Assembly (NCBI GenBank): GCA_021821225.1 | Contig: JAKACR010000111.1 | Coordinates: 1-8,385 of the forward strand | Source: Bacillota bacterium | GTDB lineage: Bacteria; Bacillota; Bacilli; Alicyclobacillales; SLC66 | DNA: 8,385 bases | Direction: 5' to 3' | Shown here: positions 1 to 5,796 of the stretch, piece after piece | Layout of the letters: each line of letters starts with the position of its first letter | Numbering within the stretch: the first letter of the stretch is position 1 | Translations under genes and position numbers: made by a program | The notes under the pieces: generated by a model | What the model was told of the DNA's origin: nothing | Seen by the model: the letters and a program-made list of their open reading frames with translations, nothing else | The model's database searches: none

Positions 1-144
1 GCAAGGTTCGCTGGGCCGGTACCATGCCCTATGCCCGGCGAGTTTAGTGCCATAAGCAAGGCTTGCTGGGCCGCCCGTATCCCTTTGCTCGTCGCGAGTT
101 TAGCGATAGCGGTGTCCGAGCAGGAGCAGAGGGATACGGGCGGC
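1..144. repeat. Diverged tandem repeat with long hairpin
   Basis: Bases 1-18 and 56-73 match at 15 of 18 positions (GCAAGG, three different bases, GCTGGGCCG). The similarity continues, with gaps, to a shared CGAGTTTAG at 39-47 and 95-103, so two copies about 56 bp apart lie in tandem. The second copy ends in a long inverted repeat: 70-90 pairs with 124-144 over 21 base pairs, with only one G-U pair (T85/G129) and a 33-nt loop. An open frame runs through this region into pepF, but it has no ribosome binding site and its translation resembles no PepF N-terminus, so I treat the region as non-coding. It could be a structured RNA, a genome-wide interspersed element or the end of a mobile element. 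The repeat structure is seen directly; any function is unknown. Confidence 0.6.
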
Positions 145-182
145 TGGCACAAGACCATTTCCGAAGATAGTTTATCACAGAG

Positions 183-209
183 CCACGCATTGCGCGCAGT
201 GGAGTTTTT
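183..209 (+). terminator. Possible intrinsic terminator
   Basis: CCACGC (183-188) pairs with GCAGTGG (196-202) if A198 is bulged, giving a 6-bp stem with a 7-nt loop. It is followed by AG and then five T residues (205-209). It could end a transcript entering from the left, perhaps one carrying the hairpin repeat at 1-144. The stem is short, so the call is tentative. Confidence 0.3.
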
Positions 210-257
210 CGGCAAAGCGCGTTACATTGATGAGGAGCGCCGCAGGATCGGCGAATT

Positions 258-285
258 TTCACTCTGCCAGGGGGACTGTGATAAA
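258..285 (+). promoter_or_regulatory. Possible sigma-A promoter for pepF
   Basis: TTCACT (258-263) and GATAAA (280-285) each match the sigma-A consensus at 4 of 6 positions and are 16 bp apart. A start near 292 would give a leader of about 114 nt containing the 313-348 inverted repeat. The element overlaps another hairpin, GGGGACT (271-277) with AGTCCCC (285-291). The match is modest and no other promoter in the region is clearly better. Confidence 0.25.
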
Positions 286-312
286 GTCCCCTGTGCAGGT
301 ATCATGATCCTA

Positions 313-348
313 CATATAGTGTTTGGAACTTTAACCGAACACTATATG
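313..348. repeat. 14-bp inverted repeat upstream of pepF
   Basis: Bases 313-326 pair with 335-348 over 14 positions (one as G-T), separated by the 8-base spacer AACTTTAA. The stem is A/T-rich and has no T-run on either side, so it does not look like a terminator. Its position 58 bp before the pepF start suggests an operator for a dimeric repressor, or a structure in the pepF leader. Which of these it is cannot be told from the sequence. Confidence 0.5.
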
Positions 349-405
349 CACCGCAGTGTGCCTGACGAAATCTGGATTATCACATATCCCCAAGGAGGTA
401 TACGC

Positions 406-2208
406 ATGGAAAAAATCAAGGAACGAAAAGACATTTCTGAGCAGTACCAGTGGGATCTAGCCTCCATGTTCACGTCGGACGCGGACTGGGAAACGGCGTT
501 CACAGCCGCCCAGTCCACCATCGCACAGGATCCGTTTGCGGACATCCGGGGCAAGCTTGCGGTTGGACCGCAGTACGTTGCGGCGTATTTCCGCCAATCC
601 GGCGACCTGCAGCTTGACGTTGAAAAACTGTACATATACGCCCATACGAAAAGTGACCAGGACACGCGTGAAGCGCTTTACCAGGGCATGTACAGCCGCG
701 CGCACACCCTGATCTCCATGTACAGTGAATCCGCCAGCTTTTTCGAGCCGGAATTGCTGGCGATGCCGGCGGACACGCTCGCTTCCTACCTTGAATATGC
801 CGAACTGCAGGAGTACAGGCACGCGCTGGAAGACATCATGCGCTGGAAGCCCCATGTCCTGTCCGGTGAAACGGAGGCGGCTCTGGCCGCGCTGCAGGAC
901 CCCCTGTCCGGCGTCTCCCAGGCATATTCGCAATTAACGAACGCCGATTTTGTCCACGGCTCTTTCACGGTGGACGGCGTGGAGTACATCGTCACAAACG
1001 GCCGCTACGGACTGTTGCTGGAGCACCGCGACAGGCGCGTGCGGCAGGCGGCGTACGAAAAACTGATGGACACCTATGTCGCGCACAGGAACGTGCTCGG
1101 TTCCCTTTATGCGGCCAGCGTCAAAAAGGATGTCACGATGGCCCGCCTGCGGTCGTTCCCCAGCGCGCGCGAGTCCGCGCTGTTCCAGTACAACATCCCG
1201 TCCGACGTGTACAGCGCGCTGATCGACGGCGTCCACTCGCAGATCGACCGGGTAAGGCGCTATACCGAAGTGCGCCGCAGGGCGCTCGGCCTGGAGCACG
1301 TCGCGCCGTGGGACCGTTATGTCCCCCTGGTGGAAACCGCCGACGTAAAATACACGTTTGAAGAAGGCATGGCGCTGATCAAAGTAGGCTTACGCCCGCT
1401 TGGCGATGAGTACGCGGCCATCCTGGACAGAGCCGTGCAAGAGCGATGGATTGACGTGTATGAAAATGAGGGCAAGCGCAGCGGCGCCTATTCGACCGGA
1501 TCTTACAAGACCAAGCCGTTCATCCTGATGAGCTTCCAGGGCAACTATGACAGCGTCTCCACACTCGCTCACGAACTGGGGCACAGTGTGCATTCGTATC
1601 TGTCAAACAAAACACAACCGCCGCAATACGCGGGATACTCCATTTTTCTCGCGGAAATCGCGAGCACCGTGAACGAGACACTGTTGCTCCGCCATCTTCT
1701 GTCCACGACCGAAGACCCCGCATGGCGCGCCAAACTGATCAACGAGCAACTGGACAAACTCAGCGGGACGATCATCCGGCAGACCCAGTTCGCCGAATTC
1801 GAGTCCATCACGCACGACATGTCCGAGCGCGGCGAAGCGCTCACTCCGGATTCGCTGGCGAATGTCTTTGGCAAGCTCAGCACGTTCTATGCGGGAGACG
1901 CCGCAACGGACGACGAGCGGATGAAATTCGGCTGGTCACGCATCCCGCATTTCTATCGGGCGTTCTACGTCTATCAGTACGCGACGGGACTCAGCGCCGC
2001 GCTCGCCTTCGCCGACCGCATTCTCTCTGAAGGGACGCCCGCGGTGCAACGATATCTTGATTTTCTGCGCAGTGGTTCAAAAGCCGATCCGCTCGTCATC
2101 CTGAAAAACGCTGGCGTGGACATCACCGATCCGGCCGTGGTGGGCGGCGCGTTGAAGTTGTTTGGCGAACTAGTGGATGAATTGGAACAGGAACTTGTCC
2201 AAAAATAG
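406..2208 (+). CDS. pepF: Oligoendopeptidase F, M3 family
   Basis: Zinc metallopeptidase of 600 residues, the normal PepF length, expected in the cytoplasm (no signal peptide or membrane segment) where such enzymes cut short peptides of roughly 6-20 residues. The HELGH zinc motif is at residues 389-393 (ligands His389 and His393, catalytic Glu390). The likely third ligand, Glu417, lies in FLAEIASTVNE, the typical PepF form of the second M3 motif. The N-terminal half, starting with the acidic YQWDLASMF, is the family's helical lid region. The ATG at 406 is chosen because AAGGAGGT (392-399) sits 6 nt upstream. The frame is open 125 codons further upstream, but that part covers non-coding hairpins and has no family similarity. 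The gene is probably transcribed alone, since the next gene has its own promoter. No terminator with a T-run is seen after it. Confidence 0.95.
   Translation: MEKIKERKDISEQYQWDLASMFTSDADWETAFTAAQSTIAQDPFADIRGKLAVGPQYVAAYFRQSGDLQLDVEKLYIYAHTKSDQDTREALYQGMYSRAHTLISMYSESASFFEPELLAMPADTLASYLEYAELQEYRHALEDIMRWKPHVLSGETEAALAALQDPLSGVSQAYSQLTNADFVHGSFTVDGVEYIVTNGRYGLLLEHRDRRVRQAAYEKLMDTYVAHRNVLGSLYAASVKKDVTMARLRSFPSARESALFQYNIPSDVYSALIDGVHSQIDRVRRYTEVRRRALGLEHVAPWDRYVPLVETADVKYTFEEGMALIKVGLRPLGDEYAAILDRAVQERWIDVYENEGKRSGAYSTGSYKTKPFILMSFQGNYDSVSTLAHELGHSVHSYLSNKTQPPQYAGYSIFLAEIASTVNETLLLRHLLSTTEDPAWRAKLINEQLDKLSGTIIRQTQFAEFESITHDMSERGEALTPDSLANVFGKLSTFYAGDAATDDERMKFGWSRIPHFYRAFYVYQYATGLSAALAFADRILSEGTPAVQRYLDFLRSGSKADPLVILKNAGVDITDPAVVGGALKLFGELVDELEQELVQK
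2182..2202. promoter_or_regulatory. Near-palindrome, possible TetR operator
   Basis: TTGGAACAG-GAA-CTTGTCCAA is an imperfect inverted repeat in which 7 of 9 positions per arm match. It lies in the last codons of pepF and covers the -35 hexamer (2195-2200) of the proposed promoter of the downstream tetR-type gene. TetR repressors often bind such dyads over their own promoter, so autoregulation is a reasonable inference. Chance similarity within coding sequence is the alternative. Confidence 0.35.
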
Positions 2209-2223
2209 AGTTCGGCGTATATT
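2195..2223 (+). promoter_or_regulatory. Sigma-A promoter giving leaderless tetR mRNA
   Basis: TTGTCC (2195-2200) and TATATT (2218-2223) are separated by exactly 17 bp, a good sigma-A arrangement that spans the pepF stop codon. Transcription would begin about 7 nt after the -10 box, at or next to the ATG at 2230. The mRNA would then be leaderless, which fits the absence of any Shine-Dalgarno sequence before that ATG. Confidence 0.6.
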
Positions 2224-2229
2224 CACAGT

Positions 2230-2736
2230 ATGAGCAAAGTGCCGAACGTCCCGGTTTCCGGACACGCGCGCGAACACCTGCTGACCGTCGCCGCGCGTCT
2301 GTTTGCCAACAAGGGGTACGCCGCTGTAAATGTGACCGCCATCGCGCGCGCCGCTGGTGTCACGACCGGCGCCCTGTACCATCACTTCAACTCCAAAGCC
2401 GGCCTGTACCAAGCCGTGCGGCTCGACCTGGAGGAGCGCATCGTCGCATGCATGGAGGAAGCCGCCGTCACGCGCCACAAGCTGCGTCCGGCGGCGCGCG
2501 CGGCACTTCACGCGGGACTGGAAACCTGCCACAACCTGAATGCCAGTCGCATCGTCAGTGAACCATTGCCAGAAACCTCCCCGGATGCGATAGGCGATTT
2601 TTTCCTGCGTCTGTGCGGCCCGGAACGGGCGGCGCGGGCGGTGCTGCTCACGATGCTCTTTCGCTCCTCGCTCGCCATCCTCAACCGCGGCCAGACGCTG
2701 GAACAGGCGCGTTCCGCGCTGGAATGGCTGCTGTGA
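2230..2736 (+). CDS. TetR/AcrR-family transcriptional regulator
   Basis: DNA-binding repressor of 168 residues. The N-terminal TetR domain is clear at about residues 13-62: helix 1 (REHLLTVAARLFANKGY), then the helix-turn-helix with recognition helix GVTTGALYHHF (43-53) and the usual FxSKxxLYQAV. The C-terminal ligand-binding and dimerisation half (about 65-168) is short for the family (usual totals about 190-210), and its ligand cannot be guessed. It contains the helix-rich RAARAVLLTMLFRSSLAIL and ends EWLL. The ATG at 2230 has no ribosome binding site; a promoter at 2195-2223 implies leaderless translation from it. GTTCGGC (2210-2216) and GCCGAAC (2241-2247) also form a dyad around the start. 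Targets may include itself and its neighbours pepF or hsp20, but nothing in the sequence ties it to either. Confidence 0.9.
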   Translation: MSKVPNVPVSGHAREHLLTVAARLFANKGYAAVNVTAIARAAGVTTGALYHHFNSKAGLYQAVRLDLEERIVACMEEAAVTRHKLRPAARAALHAGLETCHNLNASRIVSEPLPETSPDAIGDFFLRLCGPERAARAVLLTMLFRSSLAILNRGQTLEQARSALEWLL

Positions 2737-2801
2737 CGCCACTCCGTCTTCGCGCGCGCATCCATGCATGAGATATCCAAAAGGGCACACAATAATCGTG
2801 G

Positions 2802-2825
2802 GTTGAACATGAGTCGATTGGACAT
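2802..2825 (+). promoter_or_regulatory. Possible sigma-B-like promoter of hsp20
   Basis: GTTGAA (2802-2807; GGTTGAA with the preceding G) matches the B. subtilis sigma-B -35 consensus GTTTAA at 5 of 6 positions. GGACAT (2820-2825) matches the -10 consensus GGGTAT at 4 of 6, with a 12-bp spacer within the usual 12-14. A start near 2833 would give a leader of about 72 nt. General-stress control would suit a small heat-shock protein. A weak sigma-A reading (TTGAAC-N16-TATGGC) exists on the same bases. Confidence 0.3.
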
Positions 2826-2871
2826 ATGGCAATCCAAATTGTGGAATGCACAACGTCCCCGATCCTTTCCT

Positions 2872-2904
2872 GACAACCTCAACAGAAGACGGAGGTGTAA
2901 AGTC
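2872..2904 (+). promoter_or_regulatory. Leader hairpin masking the hsp20 RBS
   Basis: ACCTC (2876-2880) is complementary to GAGGT (2892-2896), the core of the hsp20 Shine-Dalgarno sequence GGAGGTG (2891-2897). GAC (2872-2874) pairs with GTC (2902-2904), immediately before the GTG start. The two stems are joined by a 1 x 5 internal loop and capped by an 11-nt loop. Such a weak hairpin over the ribosome binding site is the layout of small heat-shock RNA thermometers (fourU or ROSE-like). It matches no named class by sequence. The pairing is seen; the thermosensor role is inference. Confidence 0.35.
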
Positions 2905-3336
2905 GTGCCGCTTATTCCCTATGATCCGTTCCAGACGATTCGCCGCGAATTTGGCGCGTGGCCGGTATTATCCCGCGTTTTTGACGATGACTGGGGTCTT
3001 GCTCGGGGTATGCCGCGCGTAGACGTGCGGGAAACGGCGACGGATGTCGTCGTGCACGCTGAAATTCCGGGGCTTGAGAGCAAGGAGGACGTGCAAATCA
3101 CGGTTCACGACCGCCATCTCCACCTGAGCGGCCGCATTGCGCGGACTGAGCAGGAACAAGAGGGGAACGTGCATCGCACAGAGCGCTTTTTTGGCCAGTT
3201 TTCCCGCGTCATTCCGTTGCCTGCGGCAGTCGACGACAACGGGGCGCAGGCGTCGTATCACAACGGCATTCTTGAAGTGCGCCTGCCCAAAACCGCGCGG
3301 GAAATCGGCCATAACATCGACGTGCAATTCCACTGA
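2905..3336 (+). CDS. Small heat-shock protein, Hsp20 family
   Basis: ATP-independent holdase chaperone of 143 residues, the usual size, expected to form cytoplasmic oligomers that keep unfolding proteins soluble. A short N-terminal arm (1-36: PYDPFQTIRREF...) precedes the alpha-crystallin domain (about 37-129), which begins PRVDVRET and contains EIPGLESKEDVQITV and FFGQFSRVIPLP. The conserved A-x-x-x-N-G-x-L signature is Ala116 to Leu123 (ASYHNGIL), followed by EVRLPK. The C-terminal tail carries an I-x-V motif (Ile138-Val140), the form of the I-x-I motif used to bridge dimers. The GTG at 2905 is chosen because GGAGGTG (2891-2897) lies 7 nt upstream. The in-frame ATGs at 2764 and 2809 lack a ribosome binding site and would add an arginine-rich segment foreign to the family. 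A long palindrome follows the gene. Confidence 0.93.
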   Translation: MPLIPYDPFQTIRREFGAWPVLSRVFDDDWGLARGMPRVDVRETATDVVVHAEIPGLESKEDVQITVHDRHLHLSGRIARTEQEQEGNVHRTERFFGQFSRVIPLPAAVDDNGAQASYHNGILEVRLPKTAREIGHNIDVQFH

Positions 3337-3362
3337 TGTCATTGTGCTGATAAGGACCCATC

Positions 3363-3400
3363 GGTTTATCCCATGTCCCCTTGGGGACATGGGATAAACC
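3363..3400. terminator. Perfect 18-bp hairpin between convergent genes
   Basis: Bases 3363-3380 and 3383-3400 are perfectly complementary over 18 bp with only TT between them. The hairpin lies 26 bp after the hsp20 stop. It probably ends hsp20 transcription, but only ATTT follows on the plus strand and there is no T-run on the minus strand. It is therefore not a textbook intrinsic terminator and could instead be an interspersed palindromic element. The hairpin is certain; the terminator role is moderate. Confidence 0.5.
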
Positions 3401-3417
3401 ACATTTCGGCAGGCGCC

Positions 3418-3446
3418 AAAAAACCGCACCGTCTCTCAACGAGCGG
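3418..3446 (-). terminator. Intrinsic terminator of the bioY-thiD-thiE operon
   Basis: Read on the minus strand, CCGCTCGT pairs with ACGGTGCGG (8 pairs including one G-U, one bulged T) around the loop TGAGAG, and six T residues follow directly (A-run 3418-3423 on the plus strand). The left arm is made of the last thiE codons, and the TGA stop lies in the loop, so the terminator overlaps the end of the gene. Confidence 0.65.
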
Positions 3447-4098
3447 CAAACTCGCTGCAGACTGCGGCCAGCCGGCGCGTCGCGGCCTCCGGATCAGGAG
3501 CGTCCATCACGGCACTGATCACGGCTAGGCCAGTGGCGCCGGCCTGGAGCACAGGGCCCGCGTTCTCGGGCGAGATCCCGCCGATGCCGACGACGGGGAT
3601 GCGCACCAGACGGGCGATCTCCGCCAGTCCGGTAAGTCCGGCGCGGCCCGCATCCCCCTTTGACCGGGTATGGTACACTGCGCCCACGCCAAGATAATCC
3701 GCCCCATCCTCTTCCGCCCGCAGCGCCTCCGCCGTTGTCTCGGTCGACACCCCGATAATGCGATCGCCGAGCAATCGCCTCGCGTCCTTGCAAGAAATGT
3801 CATCCTGGCCAACGTGCACGCCGTCCGCGTCCACGATCTGCGCCACGTCCACCCGATCGTTCACGAAAAACAGCAGGCCCGCCTCGCGCGTGAAGTCGCG
3901 CAGCGCACGGGCAAAAGCAACGAACTCACGCCCCTGTTGCGACTTGCGCCGCAATTGCACGGCCGTCGCCCCGCCTTGCGCCGCCGCCGCCAACACGCGC
4001 AACAAGTCCGGTAAATCGTCCCTTTCGTCGGTGACCACATAGACCTGCAGACGTTGCGCGAGCGTCTGCCGTTTTGCGATTGACGGTCCCATCCCCAT
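3436..4098 (-). CDS. thiE: Thiamine-phosphate synthase
   Basis: Condenses HMP-pyrophosphate with the thiazole phosphate (HET-P) to give thiamin phosphate, the joining step of the pathway, in the cytoplasm. The 220-residue protein is a TIM barrel with family motifs in order: YVVTDE (20-25), VQLRRKSQ (47-54), FFVNDRVDVA (77-86), DGVHVGQDD (92-100), IIGVSTET (114-121), GADYLGVGAVYHTRSKGDA (132-150), VVGIGGISPENA (169-180) and LAVISAV (191-197). The usual GPxFxTxTK loop reads GAVYHTRSK, a mild variant that keeps the Thr and Lys. The ATG at 4098 is chosen because GGAG lies 6 nt upstream; a second ATG two codons later is less well placed. It begins 15 bp after the thiD stop, so the two genes are surely co-transcribed. 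No thiM-, thiC- or thiG-like gene is in the window. Confidence 0.95.
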   Translation of the reverse strand: MGMGPSIAKRQTLAQRLQVYVVTDERDDLPDLLRVLAAAAQGGATAVQLRRKSQQGREFVAFARALRDFTREAGLLFFVNDRVDVAQIVDADGVHVGQDDISCKDARRLLGDRIIGVSTETTAEALRAEEDGADYLGVGAVYHTRSKGDAGRAGLTGLAEIARLVRIPVVGIGGISPENAGPVLQAGATGLAVISAVMDAPDPEAATRRLAAVCSEFAAR

Positions 4099-4113
4099 TT
4101 TGAACTCCGCCTC

Positions 4114-5013
4114 TCAAAGTGGCCTCCATCCGCCGCCATCCCACAGGTACGACTCGCCGGCCTGCAATGTGCCGCACGCCCGGTTGTGCGCCGGCGCGGA
4201 ATGGTCAAGCGGGCCGGCGCCCTCTCCCACATCCCAGTCGGTCGCGCGCTCCACCGCCTGTTGCACGAACGCCCTCGCGCACCCGGCGGCCGCGAGCAGG
4301 GGCATGCCAAGCGCCAAGCACGCGGCGATCGCGGACGCGTAGGTGCATCCGGTGCCGTGCGTGTTGCGCGTCGCGATGCGCGGCGCGGCCAGCGCCGTGA
4401 CAGTCCGCCCTTCAAACAGAAGGTCCACGGACAATCGCTCGTCCGCCCATCCCGCGGTTCCATGCCCTCCCTTGAGCAGGACGGCCCCCGCTCCGGCCGC
4501 CAGGAAATCCGCCGCCGCCCGTTCGCCATCTTCTCGGGTGACAACAGGATACCCGCACAAATGCGCTGCTTCCTCAAGGTTCGGCATGACGACGAATGAG
4601 AGGGGGACCAATTCGCCCATCACGACCTCGACAGCGTCCGGATCAAGCAACAAACCGCCTTTGGACGCCGCCATGACGGGATCCATCACCAGGGGCGGCA
4701 TTCCGTTCTCGCGCAACACGGCCGAAACGGCGTACACCGTCTCAGCCGCGCCGAGCATCCCCGTCTTCACGACATCCGCGCCGATGTCAGAAAGCACCGC
4801 GCGCATTTGCGCCGCGACCAACTGCGCCCCCGCGTACGCGACTTCCTGCACGCCCCGGGTATCCTGCACCGTCAGTGCCGTCACCGCGCAGGCGCCGTAC
4901 ACTCCGTGCGCCGCCAGCGTTTTCAGATCCGCCTGGATGCCCGCTCCGCCACCGCTGTCAGAACCCGCAACGGTCAGAACGCGGGCAATGCGGCCAGTCG
5001 GTGTCCTGTTCAT
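4114..5013 (-). CDS. thiD: Hydroxymethylpyrimidine/phosphomethylpyrimidine kinase
   Basis: Phosphorylates HMP and then HMP-phosphate to HMP-pyrophosphate, the pyrimidine substrate of ThiE encoded next. A ribokinase-fold protein of 299 residues with the N-terminal [16 protein letters not shown] (17-32), [16 protein letters not shown] (37-52), TGML (84-87), [11 protein letters not shown] (110-120), MPNLEEA (143-149), LKGGHG (180-185) and the catalytic NTHGTGCT (217-224, Cys223 in the anion-hole loop). ThiD proteins are usually about 260-275 residues. Here about 25 extra residues follow the conserved GxGPLDH (266-271) and end in WDGGGWRPL, which I do not recognise. The ATG at 5013 is preferred because GAGGG ends 5 nt upstream; the ATG at 5025 would add only MRAP. 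It starts 31 bp after the bioY stop. Confidence 0.93.
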   Translation of the reverse strand: MNRTPTGRIARVLTVAGSDSGGGAGIQADLKTLAAHGVYGACAVTALTVQDTRGVQEVAYAGAQLVAAQMRAVLSDIGADVVKTGMLGAAETVYAVSAVLRENGMPPLVMDPVMAASKGGLLLDPDAVEVVMGELVPLSFVVMPNLEEAAHLCGYPVVTREDGERAAADFLAAGAGAVLLKGGHGTAGWADERLSVDLLFEGRTVTALAAPRIATRNTHGTGCTYASAIAACLALGMPLLAAAGCARAFVQQAVERATDWDVGEGAGPLDHSAPAHNRACGTLQAGESYLWDGGGWRPL

Positions 5014-5044
5014 AGGCGCCCTCATTCCGTCGCGTATTTCCTCG

Positions 5045-5638
5045 CTACTCAACGCGCGCGACAGGCGCGCCCCGACCCCCGACGATGCGGGCGACAGGCC
5101 ACACCCGCCGGACAGGAAGGACAATCCAGGCGGCGAGAAACGCCTTAACCGCATCGACGGGCAGATATGGATAGCAGCCCAAGGCCATCGCCCTGGCGAG
5201 TCCCAGGTGGGCCACGCGCGCCAGCCACGGCACTCCCGCGACGTACAGAATGAGCGAACCGCCGATTTCCAGCACGACAAACGTGGCGATGAACGACCCG
5301 ACCGACTTCCCTCTGATCCGCGATACACCAAGTCCGATCAACCACGCGGCAACGGGATACATCCAGACGAAGCCTCCCGTCGCGCCGAACAGCAGCGCCA
5401 TGCCGCCTGTTCCGTGCAGCAGCGGAAGTCCCAAGGCGAGCAGCACGATCAACAGCAGCATGCTGAACAGGCCGTACACAGGCCCGAGCAGCGCTCCCGC
5501 GAGCATCACCATGAGATTTTCAAGCGAGATCGGCACAGGAGTGAAGCCAAGCGTCACGTTGAACAGACTGGACACCGACATAAGCGCGGTGAACAGCGCG
5601 CTGAACGCCAGCCCCCGTACGGAAATACCGCGGACCAT
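5045..5638 (-). CDS. bioY: BioY-family ECF transporter S component
   Basis: Substrate-binding membrane subunit of an ECF vitamin transporter, 197 residues with about six hydrophobic helices (near 9-27, 40-54, 56-73, 79-103, 114-135, 160-177). BioY hallmarks are [17 protein letters not shown] (32-48), LGPVYGLFS (51-59), the FGATGGFVW loop (84-92; usually GPTGGY), GVPWLA (135-140) and [15 protein letters not shown] (156-170). BioY proteins bind biotin, but this gene is the first of an operon with thiD and thiE, so a thiamin precursor is also conceivable. The usual Gln after the PVPI(T/S)L motif is Glu40 here. The second ATG (5638) is chosen because AAAGGGG (5647-5653) lies 8 nt before it, against 2 nt before the ATG at 5644. 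The energising module is encoded divergently next door. Confidence 0.88.
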   Translation of the reverse strand: MVRGISVRGLAFSALFTALMSVSSLFNVTLGFTPVPISLENLMVMLAGALLGPVYGLFSMLLLIVLLALGLPLLHGTGGMALLFGATGGFVWMYPVAAWLIGLGVSRIRGKSVGSFIATFVVLEIGGSLILYVAGVPWLARVAHLGLARAMALGCYPYLPVDAVKAFLAAWIVLPVRRVWPVARIVGGRGAPVARVE

Positions 5639-5677
5639 TGCCATAACCCCTTTGGATTTGCTAGTTTTATCTCATTG

Positions 5678-5706
5678 ATCATAGCACAGCCGCACCGCTT
5701 TGAGAA
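5678..5706 (-). promoter_or_regulatory. Sigma-A promoter of bioY-thiD-thiE
   Basis: On the minus strand, TTCTCA (5701-5706) and TATGAT (5678-5683) are 17 bp apart, matching the consensus at 4 of 6 and 5 of 6. Transcription would start near 5671, leaving a leader of only about 33 nt before bioY, too short for a TPP riboswitch. On the opposite strand the -35 region reads TTGAGA (5700-5705), so divergent promoters may overlap here. No convincing -10 box for ecfA1 was found. Confidence 0.55.
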
Positions 5707-5766
5707 CTCGAAACCCATCTTTTGTATGTCCATTTCCATGTCCTCACTATTCCGGAGGTCGAACTT

Positions 5767-5796
5767 TTGGGGGCCAATCAGTTGGGGGCCAACCGC
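5767..5796 (+). repeat. 15-nt tandem repeat at the ecfA1 start
   Basis: TTGGGGGCCAA occurs at 5767-5777 and again at 5782-5792, within two 15-nt units that encode LGANQ and LGANR. Each unit starts with TTG in frame, so a second potential start was created. Only the first has a ribosome binding site at a usable distance. Each copy is itself a small dyad (TTGG-GGG-CCAA). Confidence 0.7.

Noticed and set aside
325..348. ECF-sigma -35-like GGAACTTT
   Set aside because: The bases are part of the spacer of the inverted repeat, and no CGTC- or GTC-like -10 element is found at 15-17 bp.
31..405. In-frame 125-codon extension of pepF
   Set aside because: It has no ribosome binding site, crosses several hairpins and its translation is unlike PepF. 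The ATG at 406 has AAGGAGGT 6 nt upstream and gives the usual 600 residues.
2764..2904. Longer hsp20 starting at ATG 2764 or 2809
   Set aside because: Neither ATG has a ribosome binding site, and the extra residues are not Hsp20-like. GTG 2905 follows GGAGGTG at 7 nt.
2737..2904. CIRCE or CtsR box upstream of hsp20
   Set aside because: No TTAGCACTC/GAGTGCTAA dyad and no GGTCAAA repeats are present.
5639..5766. BirA (biotin repressor) operator near bioY
   Set aside because: No TTGTTAAC/GTTAACAA-type dyad is visible in the intergenic region.
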